Assembly: GCA_031425695.1 (NCBI GenBank)
Contig: JANPJV010000120.1
Location: 1-10,082, forward strand
Direction: 5' to 3'
Origin: JANPJV01 sp031425695
GTDB taxonomy: Bacteria; Pseudomonadota; Gammaproteobacteria; Xanthomonadales; SZUA-5
DNA length: 10,082 nt
Shown: one piece after another, positions 1 through 6,226 of the stretch
Layout of the letters: the number at the start of each line of letters is the position of its first letter
Position numbering within the stretch: position 1 is the stretch's first letter
Made by a program: the position numbers and the translations under genes
The notes under the pieces: generated by a model
Database searches by the model: none
What the model was told of the DNA's origin: nothing
What the model saw: the letters and a program-made list of their open reading frames with translations, nothing else

Positions 1-304
1 GGACCTTGTCCGAACGCTCTTCCTGATCGAAAGCGTCCGGGCAAGGTCCGGACCCACGTTAAGCGCTCCCGCTCAGGGCCGCGATGCTCTCGATCTATAT
101 GCTCTACGTGGGTTCGGACCTTGTCCGAACGCTCTTCCTGATCGAAAGCGTCCAGACAAGGTCCCGAACCACGTTAAGCGCTCCCGCTCATGGCCGCGAT
201 GCCTTTGATCTGTTGATCTGCGTGGGTTCGGACCTTGTCCGAACGCTCTTCCTGATCGAAAGCGTCCGGGCAAGGTCCGGACCCACGTTAAGCGCTCCCC
301 CGCT
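1..304. repeat. Tandem array of three ~114-bp units, each with a 65-nt REPIN-like palindrome
   Basis: Three near-identical units fill the sequence beyond the 3' end of the phoH gene. The palindromes lie at 1-57 (first 8 nt cut off by the window edge), 108-172 and 222-286, with periods of 115 and 114 nt. Each palindrome has two 26-nt arms around a 13-nt loop. In copy 3, 23 of 26 arm positions pair by Watson-Crick rules, two are T-G and one is A-C. Each arm is also palindromic by itself: TTCGGAC-ctt-GTCCGAA in the left arm and GTCCGG-n7-CCGGAC in the right arm. Two inverted REP-like halves of this kind are the architecture of REPIN elements. The spacers at 58-107 and 173-221 are homologous, both beginning gttaagcgctcccgctca, so whole units were duplicated. 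Copy 2 differs mainly in its right arm. The region has no credible gene. It could act as a 3' hairpin for phoH transcripts, which is inference. Confidence 0.85.
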
Positions 305-309
305 TTACC

Positions 310-1704
310 CTACAAGTTCTCCGACGCGAAGTCGGCCAACCGTGAGCGTTCGCCGCGGCGCAGGGTGATGTGCGCGCTGTAGGGCCATTGCTGGAAGCGG
401 TCCACGGCAAAGGTCAGGCCCGAGGTGGTTTCAGTGAGATACGGCGTGTCGATCTGTTCGACGTTGCCGAGGCAGACCATCTTGGTGCCGGGGCCGGCAC
501 GGGTGAGCAGGGTCTTCATCTGCTTGGGCGTCAGGTTCTGCGCCTCGTCGATGATCACGTAGCGCGACAGGAAGGTGCGCCCGCGCATGAAGCTCATCGA
601 ACGGACCTTGACCCGCGATGTCAGCAGGTCGTTGGTTGCCTGACGCGCCCAGTTGCTGGAATCCTGCGGGCTGGCGAGTACTTCCAGGTTGTCTGCCAGC
701 GCGCCCATCCACGGCGTCATCTTCTCCTCCTCCGTGCCGGGCAGGAAGCCGATGTCCTCGCCGACCGGGACAGTCGCGCGGGTGACGATGATCTCCTTGT
801 AGCGTTGCTGGTCCATCGTCTGCGCAAGCCCGGCGGCGAGTGCAAGCAGGGTCTTGCCAGTGCCCGCGGTGCCGAGCAGGGTGACGAAATCGACCTCTGG
901 ATCCATGAGCACGTTGAGTGCGAAATTCTGTTCACGATTGCGGGCGCTGATACCCCAGACCTTGTGCGGCGCGGCCTGGTAGTCGTCGACGATCTGCAGC
1001 AACGCCTTGTTCGCCTCGATGCGCAACACGCGCAGGGCGATCTGGGCATCATCGCCGAAGTGCAGGAACTGGTTCGGATGCCAGCGCTCGTCGCGCCGCA
1101 TCTTCACCCGGTAATAGGTGCGGCCGCGCTCGGACCAGGATTCGAGCTCGGGATGTTTGCCCCAGAAATCCGCCTTGAGCAGGGCGACGCCGTTGTAGAG
1201 CAGGGTCAGGTCATCGAGCGCGCGGTCGTTCTCGTAATCCTCGGCCGGGATGCCGTGGATCTTCGCCTTGATGCGCAGGTTGATGTCTTTGGTGACCAGC
1301 ACCACCGGCGAGCGCGACTTGCCTTCGCGCAGTTGCAGCACGGCACGCAGGATCTGGTTGTCCGGCAGCACGGTGCCGAAGGTCTGGCCAGATCCGGGAG
1401 CTTCGATCTGGAAATACAGGTTGCCGCGCGGCTTGTGCTTGCCGAGATCGAGCCCGTCAGGACGATTGAGCGTGATCCCCTTTTCCAGGCTGCCGGTTCC
1501 CGCCGACTCGACCAGCTCATTCAGGAAGCGGCTGACCTGCCGCACGTTGCGCGAGACCTCCGATGTGCCCTTCTTGGCCGCATCGAGCTCCTCGAGCACC
1601 ATCATCGGCAGGTAGACATCGTGCTCTTCAAACCGGAACAGCGCCGTGGGATCGTGCATCAGCACATTGGTATCGAGGACGTAGGTGCGCTTCTTCTGGC
1701 TCAT
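310..1704 (-). CDS. PIN domain-PhoH family ATPase (PhoH2/YlaK-like)
   Basis: A 464-residue protein with an N-terminal PIN-type nuclease domain joined to a PhoH P-loop ATPase domain. The PIN part begins YVLDTNVLMHDP (D11) and has further acidic residues at E38/E39 and in VTKD (D140), which fit the metal-binding set of PIN domains. The PhoH part carries a Walker A motif GTAGTGKT (278-285, K284) and a Walker B motif VIIDEAQ (383-389), followed by NLTPKQMKTLLTRAG, which is typical of the family. Members with this architecture are described as RNA-acting ATPases with RNase activity; the physiological role here is not known. The frame is open upstream to 1803, but the start at 1704 puts LDTNVL at the usual distance from the N-terminus, and the 33 extra residues look unconserved. 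I see no clear ribosome site. The upstream neighbour on the same strand is 170 nt away, and the 3' end abuts the palindrome array. Confidence 0.93.
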   Translation of the reverse strand: MSQKKRTYVLDTNVLMHDPTALFRFEEHDVYLPMMVLEELDAAKKGTSEVSRNVRQVSRFLNELVESAGTGSLEKGITLNRPDGLDLGKHKPRGNLYFQIEAPGSGQTFGTVLPDNQILRAVLQLREGKSRSPVVLVTKDINLRIKAKIHGIPAEDYENDRALDDLTLLYNGVALLKADFWGKHPELESWSERGRTYYRVKMRRDERWHPNQFLHFGDDAQIALRVLRIEANKALLQIVDDYQAAPHKVWGISARNREQNFALNVLMDPEVDFVTLLGTAGTGKTLLALAAGLAQTMDQQRYKEIIVTRATVPVGEDIGFLPGTEEEKMTPWMGALADNLEVLASPQDSSNWARQATNDLLTSRVKVRSMSFMRGRTFLSRYVIIDEAQNLTPKQMKTLLTRAGPGTKMVCLGNVEQIDTPYLTETTSGLTFAVDRFQQWPYSAHITLRRGERSRLADFASENL

Positions 1705-1874
1705 GGGCGACAGTAGGCTCGAAAGGCGCGGCGCGCGGACATGGTCGAGCATGCCAAAAAAATGGCTGCGGGCGGTGATGGCGTGGGCTCGGGCGGGGCA
1801 CACTGCGTCGCAAGACCAAATCCATGCGGTGACGCGGCTCGAGCCCGCGGCCCCTCGGGCGGAGGGACTTCAGC

Positions 1875-2909
1875 CTATGTGGCGATCGCGTCCGGGGATG
1901 CCGTCCTGAGCGACAGCGCCTTGATCAGCCGCGCGGGCTCGTCGACAGCGATAAAGACCGTGGCGTATTCACGCTCTCCGAGCAGGGTTTCGATCCTGGT
2001 CGGCGAGCGCAGCTCGATTCGGACATTTGGAATGCCGCCGCCTTTGTGGCGCAGCACGCCGCGCTGACGGGCGACTGGCGTCTTCCAAGGCTCGAATCGG
2101 AAGATACGGTCCAGCGGGATGCGCTCGTTTCCGAGCAATCCATAGCGCAGATGGAGAAACCTGGCGTCGATCGATACCGGCCGCAGGACGGTCGCGCGGT
2201 AATCGCCGAGCAGCCAGCAAAATCCGTATGCCGACAAGGCTGTGATCACCAGCGCACCGGTCGGGCTCCAGAACCACAACAAGCCATGGGCGAGCGGGAT
2301 TTCGGCACCGATCAGGATCAGGAAGCCCTTCTGGTTGTCAGCATTGCCTTGTGCTCGATGCACGTTGAAGAATTCGTCGCCAACGAAGGTATAGGCCTTC
2401 GCGCGCCAGGACAGCAGCGCGTAGAACCACATCAAGAACTCCACTGCGATCAAGCGGCTGGTAATGCCAGCTCCGAGCTTCCGATCGACGACCGCGCGGA
2501 TATCGTCTTCAGGCCGCTGGCTGCCGCGCAGCAAGGTCAGTGAGCGCAGCAGCATCACAATGACCCAGAGCTCGCCGAGCACCAGCACCACCACGGCCAG
2601 CCAGCGCAGTTGGTCGATATAGACCCACCAATATTTCGACGACGACGGCAGCGCCAGGCTGCCGAACAGGACGCCAAGCGTCAGCGGGAGCACCACCTGC
2701 CGCGCTTTGCGCGTGACCGGATAGACCAGGGCAAAGAACAGCGCCGGCCACAGCCCGAACACCTGCACGAGCAGGCCGGCTTCGAAGTACGCGGCGTGCA
2801 CGGCCATCGCCGGCGAACGCAGCAACAGATAGTTGCCGATCAGGCTCAGGGCGATCAGCGCGGCAAAGAGCTGGATGCGGCGCGAAGAGATATTGCTCAC
2901 GTCACTCAA
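1875..2909 (-). CDS. Uncharacterised multi-pass membrane protein with a C-terminal PH-like domain
   Basis: I do not recognise a named family. The 344-residue product has about seven hydrophobic segments, roughly at 12-30, 40-63, 72-87, 101-121, 150-167, 195-214 and 217-235. A soluble C-terminal region of about 105 residues follows. It reads as alternating beta strands (RPVSIDARFLHLRYG, IPLDRIFRFE, VRIELRSP, TVFIAVDEPARLIKAL), and the motif 'xxLxxRYGLLGNExIPLDRI' resembles bacterial PH-type domains of the YdbT/YcxB sort. That resemblance is inference. The cytoplasm-facing loop around 128-150 is charged. The start is a TTG at 2907-2909. A GTG three codons later (2898-2900), preceded by a weak GAG, is an equally good candidate. 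The gene lies between gcvR and phoH on the same strand and could be co-transcribed with either. Its upstream region is filled by palindromic repeats, and no clear promoter is visible. Confidence 0.8.
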   Translation of the reverse strand: MSDVSNISSRRIQLFAALIALSLIGNYLLLRSPAMAVHAAYFEAGLLVQVFGLWPALFFALVYPVTRKARQVVLPLTLGVLFGSLALPSSSKYWWVYIDQLRWLAVVVLVLGELWVIVMLLRSLTLLRGSQRPEDDIRAVVDRKLGAGITSRLIAVEFLMWFYALLSWRAKAYTFVGDEFFNVHRAQGNADNQKGFLILIGAEIPLAHGLLWFWSPTGALVITALSAYGFCWLLGDYRATVLRPVSIDARFLHLRYGLLGNERIPLDRIFRFEPWKTPVARQRGVLRHKGGGIPNVRIELRSPTRIETLLGEREYATVFIAVDEPARLIKALSLRTASPDAIAT

Positions 2910-2932
2910 ATGGGTAGGAGTCGGGCGCTTCC

Positions 2933-3242
2933 GTAGCCCGGGTAAGCGCAGCAGCGCACCCGGGGCGCCTGTGCTCGCGACTGGCTTGGCGGGAAACCGT
3001 TCCCGGGTGCGCCTGCGGCTTACCCGGGCTACGCAGGCAAACCGTTCCCGGGTGCGCCTGCGGCTTACCCGGGCTACGAAGGGTGGCTTGGCGGGAAACC
3101 CTTCCCGGGTGCGCCTGCGGCTTACCTGGGCTACAAAGACAAACCGTTTCCCGGGTGCGCCTGCGGCTTACCCGGGCTGTGGCTTACCCGGGCTACCAGG
3201 GCACACCGTTCCCCGGGTGCGCCTGCGGCTTGCCCGGGCTAC
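2933..3242. repeat. Cluster of CCCGGG-bounded short palindromes (one inverted, five direct copies and a half copy)
   Basis: This cluster fills the 353-nt gap between gcvR and the membrane-protein gene. Direct copies of about 31 nt sit at 3002-3032, 3047-3077, 3104-3134, 3150-3180 and 3212-3242. A half copy is at 3181-3196 and one copy in opposite orientation is at 2933-2965. Each copy starts CCCGGGTGCGCC and ends ACCCGGGCTAC, giving a perfect 7-bp outer stem (CCCGGGT/ACCCGGG) and a shorter inner stem. Spacing is irregular (45, 57, 46 and 62 nt). The flanks share pieces such as ggcttggcgggaaacc, found before copies 1 and 3. Similar palindromes are common between genes in many proteobacteria. 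The family is unrelated in sequence to the array at 1-304. A 155-codon frame runs through the cluster, but its peptide only echoes the repeat, so it is not a gene. Confidence 0.85.
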
Positions 3243-3262
3243 CAGGCCGAGTGCTCCGCGCG

Positions 3263-3829
3263 CTAGCCTTTCAAGGGTTCCAGGATCGCGTCGAGGTTGA
3301 GCGTGTCGCAGAATTCGAGGAAGTCCTCGCGCAGGCTGGAGATGTGCGAGGAGGCTGGGATGCCGATCGAGATCTGGGCGGAGAACATCTCGGCGCCGGT
3401 CTGCGCGGCCCGGTAGCGCGACGAGCTCAGGGCTTCGAGGGTGATGCCACGGCGCGAGAAGAACTCGGCCAACTGGTACAGGATCCCCGGGCGGTCGGCC
3501 GCAATGACCTCGACCGTGTACGGCAGGCTGTTGCCAGCAAGCTCGCGTGACGAGGTCCGCCGCATGTTGAGGGTCAGCTGTTCATCGCGCTGGATCTTGG
3601 TCAGCGCATTTTCGCACTTGGCGATGGCGTCCCAGGCACCCGAGGCAAGCAGCAATACGCAGACATCCTGGCCGAGCAGCGAGACCCGCGCTTCGAGCAG
3701 ATTGCAACCGGCATCGACGACGCGCTTGCCGAGGACTGTGAGCAGGGGCACGCTGTTGGGCGCGATTGCTGACACCAGCAGATGGTTTTCGGGCACGTTG
3801 GGTCGGTTGAGCGGGTCTACGTCGGTCAT
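3263..3829 (-). CDS. gcvR: Glycine cleavage system transcriptional repressor GcvR (double ACT domain)
   Basis: A 188-residue protein with two ACT domains. ACT1 spans roughly residues 16-80 (LLVSAIAPNSVPLLTVLGKRVVDAG...). ACT2 spans roughly 104-180 and has the classic ADRPGILYQLAEFFSRRGI turn-helix at 111-129. In E. coli, GcvR binds the activator GcvA and represses the glycine cleavage operon when glycine is low. It is an accessory regulator and does not itself bind DNA. Size, domain pair and position all fit: in E. coli gcvR is also divergent from dapA, with bamC behind dapA. I chose the ATG at 3827-3829. The frame is open to 3970, but that extension would run across the dapA promoter and is not ACT-like. 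In E. coli the next gene after gcvR is bcp; here it is replaced by a repeat cluster. Other ACT-domain regulators are possible but less likely. Confidence 0.85.
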   Translation of the reverse strand: MTDVDPLNRPNVPENHLLVSAIAPNSVPLLTVLGKRVVDAGCNLLEARVSLLGQDVCVLLLASGAWDAIAKCENALTKIQRDEQLTLNMRRTSSRELAGNSLPYTVEVIAADRPGILYQLAEFFSRRGITLEALSSSRYRAAQTGAEMFSAQISIGIPASSHISSLREDFLEFCDTLNLDAILEPLKG

Positions 3830-3927
3830 TACTGTTCTTTGTCGAAAATCCAGGCCCGGGCTGTCCGCAAACGTCGCCCTAAAGCGGTTTTTCCTGTGAC
3901 GCTGCAGGACCCAGCCCTTCAGGATAC

Positions 3928-3957
3928 TTGTCAGCGGTGAAAGCTCGCAAGTAAGAT
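3928..3957 (+). promoter_or_regulatory. Predicted sigma70 promoter of dapA
   Basis: The -35 box TTGTCA (3928-3933) and the -10 box TAAGAT (3952-3957) are separated by 18 nt. Transcription would start near 3964, leaving a leader of about 20 nt before the dapA start. The site lies within the 157-nt divergent gcvR/dapA intergenic region. It is a prediction from consensus matches only. Confidence 0.6.
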
Positions 3958-3974
3958 CGCGCCGATTCAACGCC

Positions 3975-3978
3975 AGGA
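3975..3978 (+). promoter_or_regulatory. Ribosome binding site deciding the TTG start of dapA
   Basis: AGGA lies 8 nt before a TTG at 3987-3989. No ATG or GTG in this frame gives the expected N-terminus (MRLAGSIPALVTPF), so this site supports initiation at TTG. Confidence 0.65.
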
Positions 3979-3986
3979 CCTAAAAC

Positions 3987-4886
3987 TTGCGACTTGCCGG
4001 CAGTATTCCGGCGCTGGTGACGCCGTTCCAGCGCTCCGGTGCTCTTGATCTCGTGGCTTTCAGCAGTCTCGTCGACTGGCACCTCGCCCAGGGCAGCTCA
4101 GGCGTCGTGGTCGCTGGCTCGACCGGGGAATCGGGTGCGCTCGAAACCGCTGAAGTCGCTTCCCTGATCGCGGTGGCAGTCGAGCGCTGCAAGGGCCGCG
4201 TGCCGGTGATTGCGGGTGCTGGCGGGTCGTCCACCGCGCAGGCCATGAAACTGGTCAAGCTTGCCGGCGATCTCGGTGCCGATGCGGTGCTCGCGACCAC
4301 GCCACATTATTGCCGGCCGACCCAGGCCGGGCTGCACGCTCATTATGTTGCGCTCGCCGAAGTGAGCCGCGTTCCGATGGTGCTCTACAACGTGCCCGGC
4401 CGGACCGGCGTCGACCTGTTGCCGAAGACAGTGGCGGAACTCGCGCGACTGCCCCAGGTAATTGCCATCAAGGAAGCGGTCGCTGAAGAAAGTCGCATGC
4501 TAGAGCTGCTGCAATTGCGCAGCGAGCGCTTCGCTGTGCTGAGTGGCGACGATCCGACGGCCCTGCGTTCTTTGCTCGCAGGTGCAGACGGCGTGATCTC
4601 GGTGGTCGCCAACCTGGTGCCAAGCGCATTCGCCGCGCTTTGCCGGTTGGCAAATGAATCACAACTTCAGGCAGCAGGCACGATCGACGCTATGCTTGCG
4701 CCCCTGTATGCGGCCGCGGCGCTCGAGCCCAATCCGATTCCAGTGAAGGCTGGATTGTCGATGATGGGGCGGATCGAGGATGTGTTGCGGTTGCCTCTGC
4801 AGGCGCTGGCGAGCGAGCATCATGCGGCCGTGCGTACTGCACTGGCGGCGTGCGCCGCAGTGGGTGTCGTTGACCTGGCTGCCTGA
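3987..4886 (+). CDS. dapA: 4-hydroxy-tetrahydrodipicolinate synthase DapA
   Basis: DapA condenses pyruvate with aspartate-4-semialdehyde, the first committed step of diaminopimelate and lysine synthesis, in the cytoplasm. The 299-residue protein has the full (beta/alpha)8 aldolase length. Visible active-site features are the Schiff-base lysine K162 in AIKEA, Y134 in LYNVPGRTG with R139, Y108 in TPHY, and the substrate loop AGSTGES at 43-49. In the loop, the first threonine of the common GTTGE motif is serine (S45), which keeps the hydroxyl used in the proton relay. The start codon is TTG at 3987, supported by AGGA 8 nt upstream and by the normal N-terminus IPALVTPF. The gene is divergent from gcvR and is followed after 93 nt by the bamC-like gene, as in E. 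coli. The call is secure from motifs; the N-acetylneuraminate-lyase branch of the superfamily is less likely given the context. Confidence 0.95.
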   Translation: MRLAGSIPALVTPFQRSGALDLVAFSSLVDWHLAQGSSGVVVAGSTGESGALETAEVASLIAVAVERCKGRVPVIAGAGGSSTAQAMKLVKLAGDLGADAVLATTPHYCRPTQAGLHAHYVALAEVSRVPMVLYNVPGRTGVDLLPKTVAELARLPQVIAIKEAVAEESRMLELLQLRSERFAVLSGDDPTALRSLLAGADGVISVVANLVPSAFAALCRLANESQLQAAGTIDAMLAPLYAAAALEPNPIPVKAGLSMMGRIEDVLRLPLQALASEHHAAVRTALAACAAVGVVDLAA

Positions 4887-4979
4887 GCTGAGTTTGCTCG
4901 GCCTGCAATCTATTGAATGCGGTGCGCGTGGCTGGTGTCACGCAGCGCCCCCGAATCATCTTGACGGACCTGAAGGCCA

Positions 4980-5573
4980 ATGAATCGCGTGTTTATTCAA
5001 TCCCGCCGGCTGGGCGCCCTCGCGCTGGCCCTCGCGAGCCTTGCCGGTTGCACCATCTTCAACCGTCCGATCGTTTACGAAGACGCCAAGGAGACGGCGC
5101 CACTGCAGGTGCCGGATGGCCTGCGCGCGCCGGCTGCGAATCCCGCACTGCAAATCCCCGATGTGGACGGGCTCGCCGCTGCACCGGATACCTCGCCGCC
5201 GAGCCTCGGCAACACCGTCGCGGTCGCCCGTACCGGCCTGCCGCGCGCGGCCAACGCCGTGCTCCAGCTACAAGACGAGGCACCGAATGCCTGGCGCCGG
5301 GTCGGCATTGCGCTCGAGCGCAGCGGCTGCTGCCGCGTCGTGTCGAAGGACGAGAGCGCGCTGAAGTACGAAGTGGAGCTTTCCGCGCAGACCGAGAAGC
5401 CCGGCTTCTTCAGGCGGGTCTTCAGCGGCGACTCGCCCGCTAGCTCAATGGTCGTCCAGGTTGAATCCGCGACGACAGGTTCCAAGGTCAGCGTGCTCGA
5501 CGCGCAAGGCGAAACCCGACGTGACGATGCGGCCATGACCGTGCTGGGTGTTGTGGAATCGCGGCTTCAGTGA
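4980..5573 (+). CDS. bamC: Short BamC/NlpB-like outer-membrane lipoprotein
   Basis: A 197-residue lipoprotein. The signal peptide ends in the lipobox LAGC with the lipidated cysteine C24, followed by threonine, so it is not retained by an Asp+2 signal and should go to the outer membrane. Next comes a low-complexity, proline- and alanine-rich stretch (about 35-90) containing ETAPLQVPDGL. This resembles the extended N-terminal segment by which E. coli BamC (NlpB) contacts BamD. A single helix-grip-like domain follows (about 97-196: helix AWRRVGIALERSG, then strands YEVELSAQ, SMVVQVES, SKVSVLDA and the helix AAMTVLGVVESRL). E. coli BamC has about 344 residues and two such domains, so this version is much shorter. 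Position directly after dapA matches the E. coli order, where the gene was named dapX. AAGG lies just before the ATG with tight spacing. Role in the BAM complex is inferred. Confidence 0.75.
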   Translation: MNRVFIQSRRLGALALALASLAGCTIFNRPIVYEDAKETAPLQVPDGLRAPAANPALQIPDVDGLAAAPDTSPPSLGNTVAVARTGLPRAANAVLQLQDEAPNAWRRVGIALERSGCCRVVSKDESALKYEVELSAQTEKPGFFRRVFSGDSPASSMVVQVESATTGSKVSVLDAQGETRRDDAAMTVLGVVESRLQ

Positions 5574-5607
5574 TGAGGCCGGCTGAAATTTCAACGAGCC
5601 GGCTGTT

Positions 5608-5671
5608 GTGGGTTCGACCTGTGGTCAAACGCTGTTCTGACCACAAGCACGCGAGCGCAGCTTGCACCCAC
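5608..5671. repeat. Diverged member of the GTGGGTTCG palindrome family, between convergent genes
   Basis: A 64-nt element begins GTGGGTTCG and ends CACCCAC, with an outer 6-bp match GTGGGT/ACCCAC. It shares the conserved words AACGCT, TTCTGA and the ends with the palindromes at 1-304, but the stem bases differ. The best inner hairpin is perfect: TGTGGTCA (5620-5627) pairs with TGACCACA (5638-5645) around a 10-nt loop. The element lies in the 124-nt gap between the stop codons of bamC (5573) and the convergent fdxA (5698), so it could end or stabilise both transcripts. That function is inference; neither side has a T tract. Confidence 0.7.
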
Positions 5672-5697
5672 AGCCACGCAAAGCAAACCCATAGCGC

Positions 5698-6021
5698 TCA
5701 GCGCTCCAGCAAGTCCAGCTTGCTGGTGACCGCTTCCCATTCCTTGGCGTCGGGCGGCCCGTCCTTGCGCACGGTGATCACCGGCCAGCCTTTCGCCAGT
5801 TCGCGGTTGAGCGCGATGAAGGCTTCCTGCCCCTTGGGCACGTCGTCTTCGGGAAAGATCGCGTTGACCGGGCATTCCGGCTCGCACAGCGTGCAATCGA
5901 TGCACTCATCCGGGTCAATGACCAGGAAGTTCGGGCCTTCGTGGAAACAATCGACCGGACAGACTTCGACGCAATCGGTGTACTTGCATTTGATGCAACT
6001 TTCAGTAACGACGAAGGGCAT
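5698..6021 (-). CDS. fdxA: Seven-iron ferredoxin FdxA ([3Fe-4S][4Fe-4S])
   Basis: A 107-residue electron carrier closely resembling Azotobacter vinelandii ferredoxin I and Pseudomonas FdxA over its whole length (MPFVVTESCIKCKYTDCVEV at the start, LER at the end). By that homology, C9, C17 and C50 hold the [3Fe-4S] cluster and C21, C40, C43 and C46 hold the [4Fe-4S] cluster. C25 matches the free cysteine next to the second cluster, and C12 is not a ligand. In A. vinelandii the protein is linked to redox regulation; its physiological partner here cannot be read from the sequence. The ATG at 6019-6021 has no obvious ribosome site. It lies only 18 nt after the CCA end of the tRNA-Glu gene on the same strand, and no promoter fits in that gap, so the mRNA probably comes from processing of a tRNA-Glu transcript. 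Confidence 0.95.
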   Translation of the reverse strand: MPFVVTESCIKCKYTDCVEVCPVDCFHEGPNFLVIDPDECIDCTLCEPECPVNAIFPEDDVPKGQEAFIALNRELAKGWPVITVRKDGPPDAKEWEAVTSKLDLLER

Positions 6022-6039
6022 GCAGGCGATCGGCAGTAG

Positions 6040-6114
6040 TGGTGCTCCCTACGAGAATCGAACTCGTGTTCCAGCCTTGAGAGGGCCGTGTCCTGACCGC
6101 TAGACGAAGGGAGC
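6040..6114 (-). tRNA. tRNA-Glu (anticodon CTC), CCA encoded
   Basis: The 75-nt gene folds as a standard cloverleaf. The acceptor stem is GCTCCCT/AGGGAGC and the D arm runs GTCTAGCGGTCAGGAC. The anticodon stem CGGCC/GGCTG holds the loop CTCTCAA, giving anticodon CTC. The variable loop GAAC has 4 nt. The T arm is ACGAG-TTCGATT-CTCGT and the discriminator is A. CCA is encoded at 6040-6042. The TTCGTCTAG start and the AGGACAC segment match bacterial tRNA-Glu. CTC reads the GAG codon, which suits this GC-rich sequence. It sits between the divergent pcnB and fdxA, with a strong promoter 15 nt upstream. Confidence 0.95.
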
Positions 6115-6129
6115 TTTGCAGAACCGACG

Positions 6130-6158
6130 ATAATAGCGGTGCCGGATGAGTGCGACAA
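6130..6158 (-). promoter_or_regulatory. Predicted sigma70 promoter of tRNA-Glu (and probably fdxA)
   Basis: On the minus strand the -35 box TTGTCG (plus-strand 6153-6158) and the -10 box TATTAT (plus-strand 6130-6135) are exactly 17 nt apart. The tRNA 5' end lies 15 nt after the -10 box, leaving a leader of roughly 8 nt. This is the strongest promoter match in the window, in keeping with a tRNA gene. Its position argues against the longest pcnB frame (from 6146), which would overlap it. Confidence 0.75.
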
Positions 6159-6226
6159 CCGGCCAGACGCTCAAGCGCGGTTTAAGGTCCGCGTTCCGCT
6201 ACTTACAGGGATGGTGGGGGACGGAC

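Noticed and set aside
1..304. CRISPR-like array
   Set aside because: The spacers between palindromes are homologous to each other and the repeats are 65 nt, so this is a tandem duplication of REPIN-like units, not a CRISPR array; no cas genes are present.
370..1716. 448-codon open frame on the plus strand
   Set aside because: It lies antisense to the well-supported PIN-PhoH gene and has no recognisable motif; long antisense frames are expected at this GC content.
1741..1800. Run of seven A (T on the coding strand) upstream of phoH as a terminator
   Set aside because: No stable GC-rich hairpin directly precedes it on either strand.
2833..3300. Open frame encoding repeated RVRLRLTRAT-like peptides
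   Set aside because: The peptide repeat is just the translated DNA palindromes, and the frame shifts between copies because their spacing is irregular.
3830..3970. Longer N-terminus for gcvR
   Set aside because: It would cover the dapA promoter region and has no ACT-domain sequence.
6146..6226. Longer N-terminus for pcnB
   Set aside because: The extension overlaps the divergent tRNA-Glu promoter and does not resemble PcnB.
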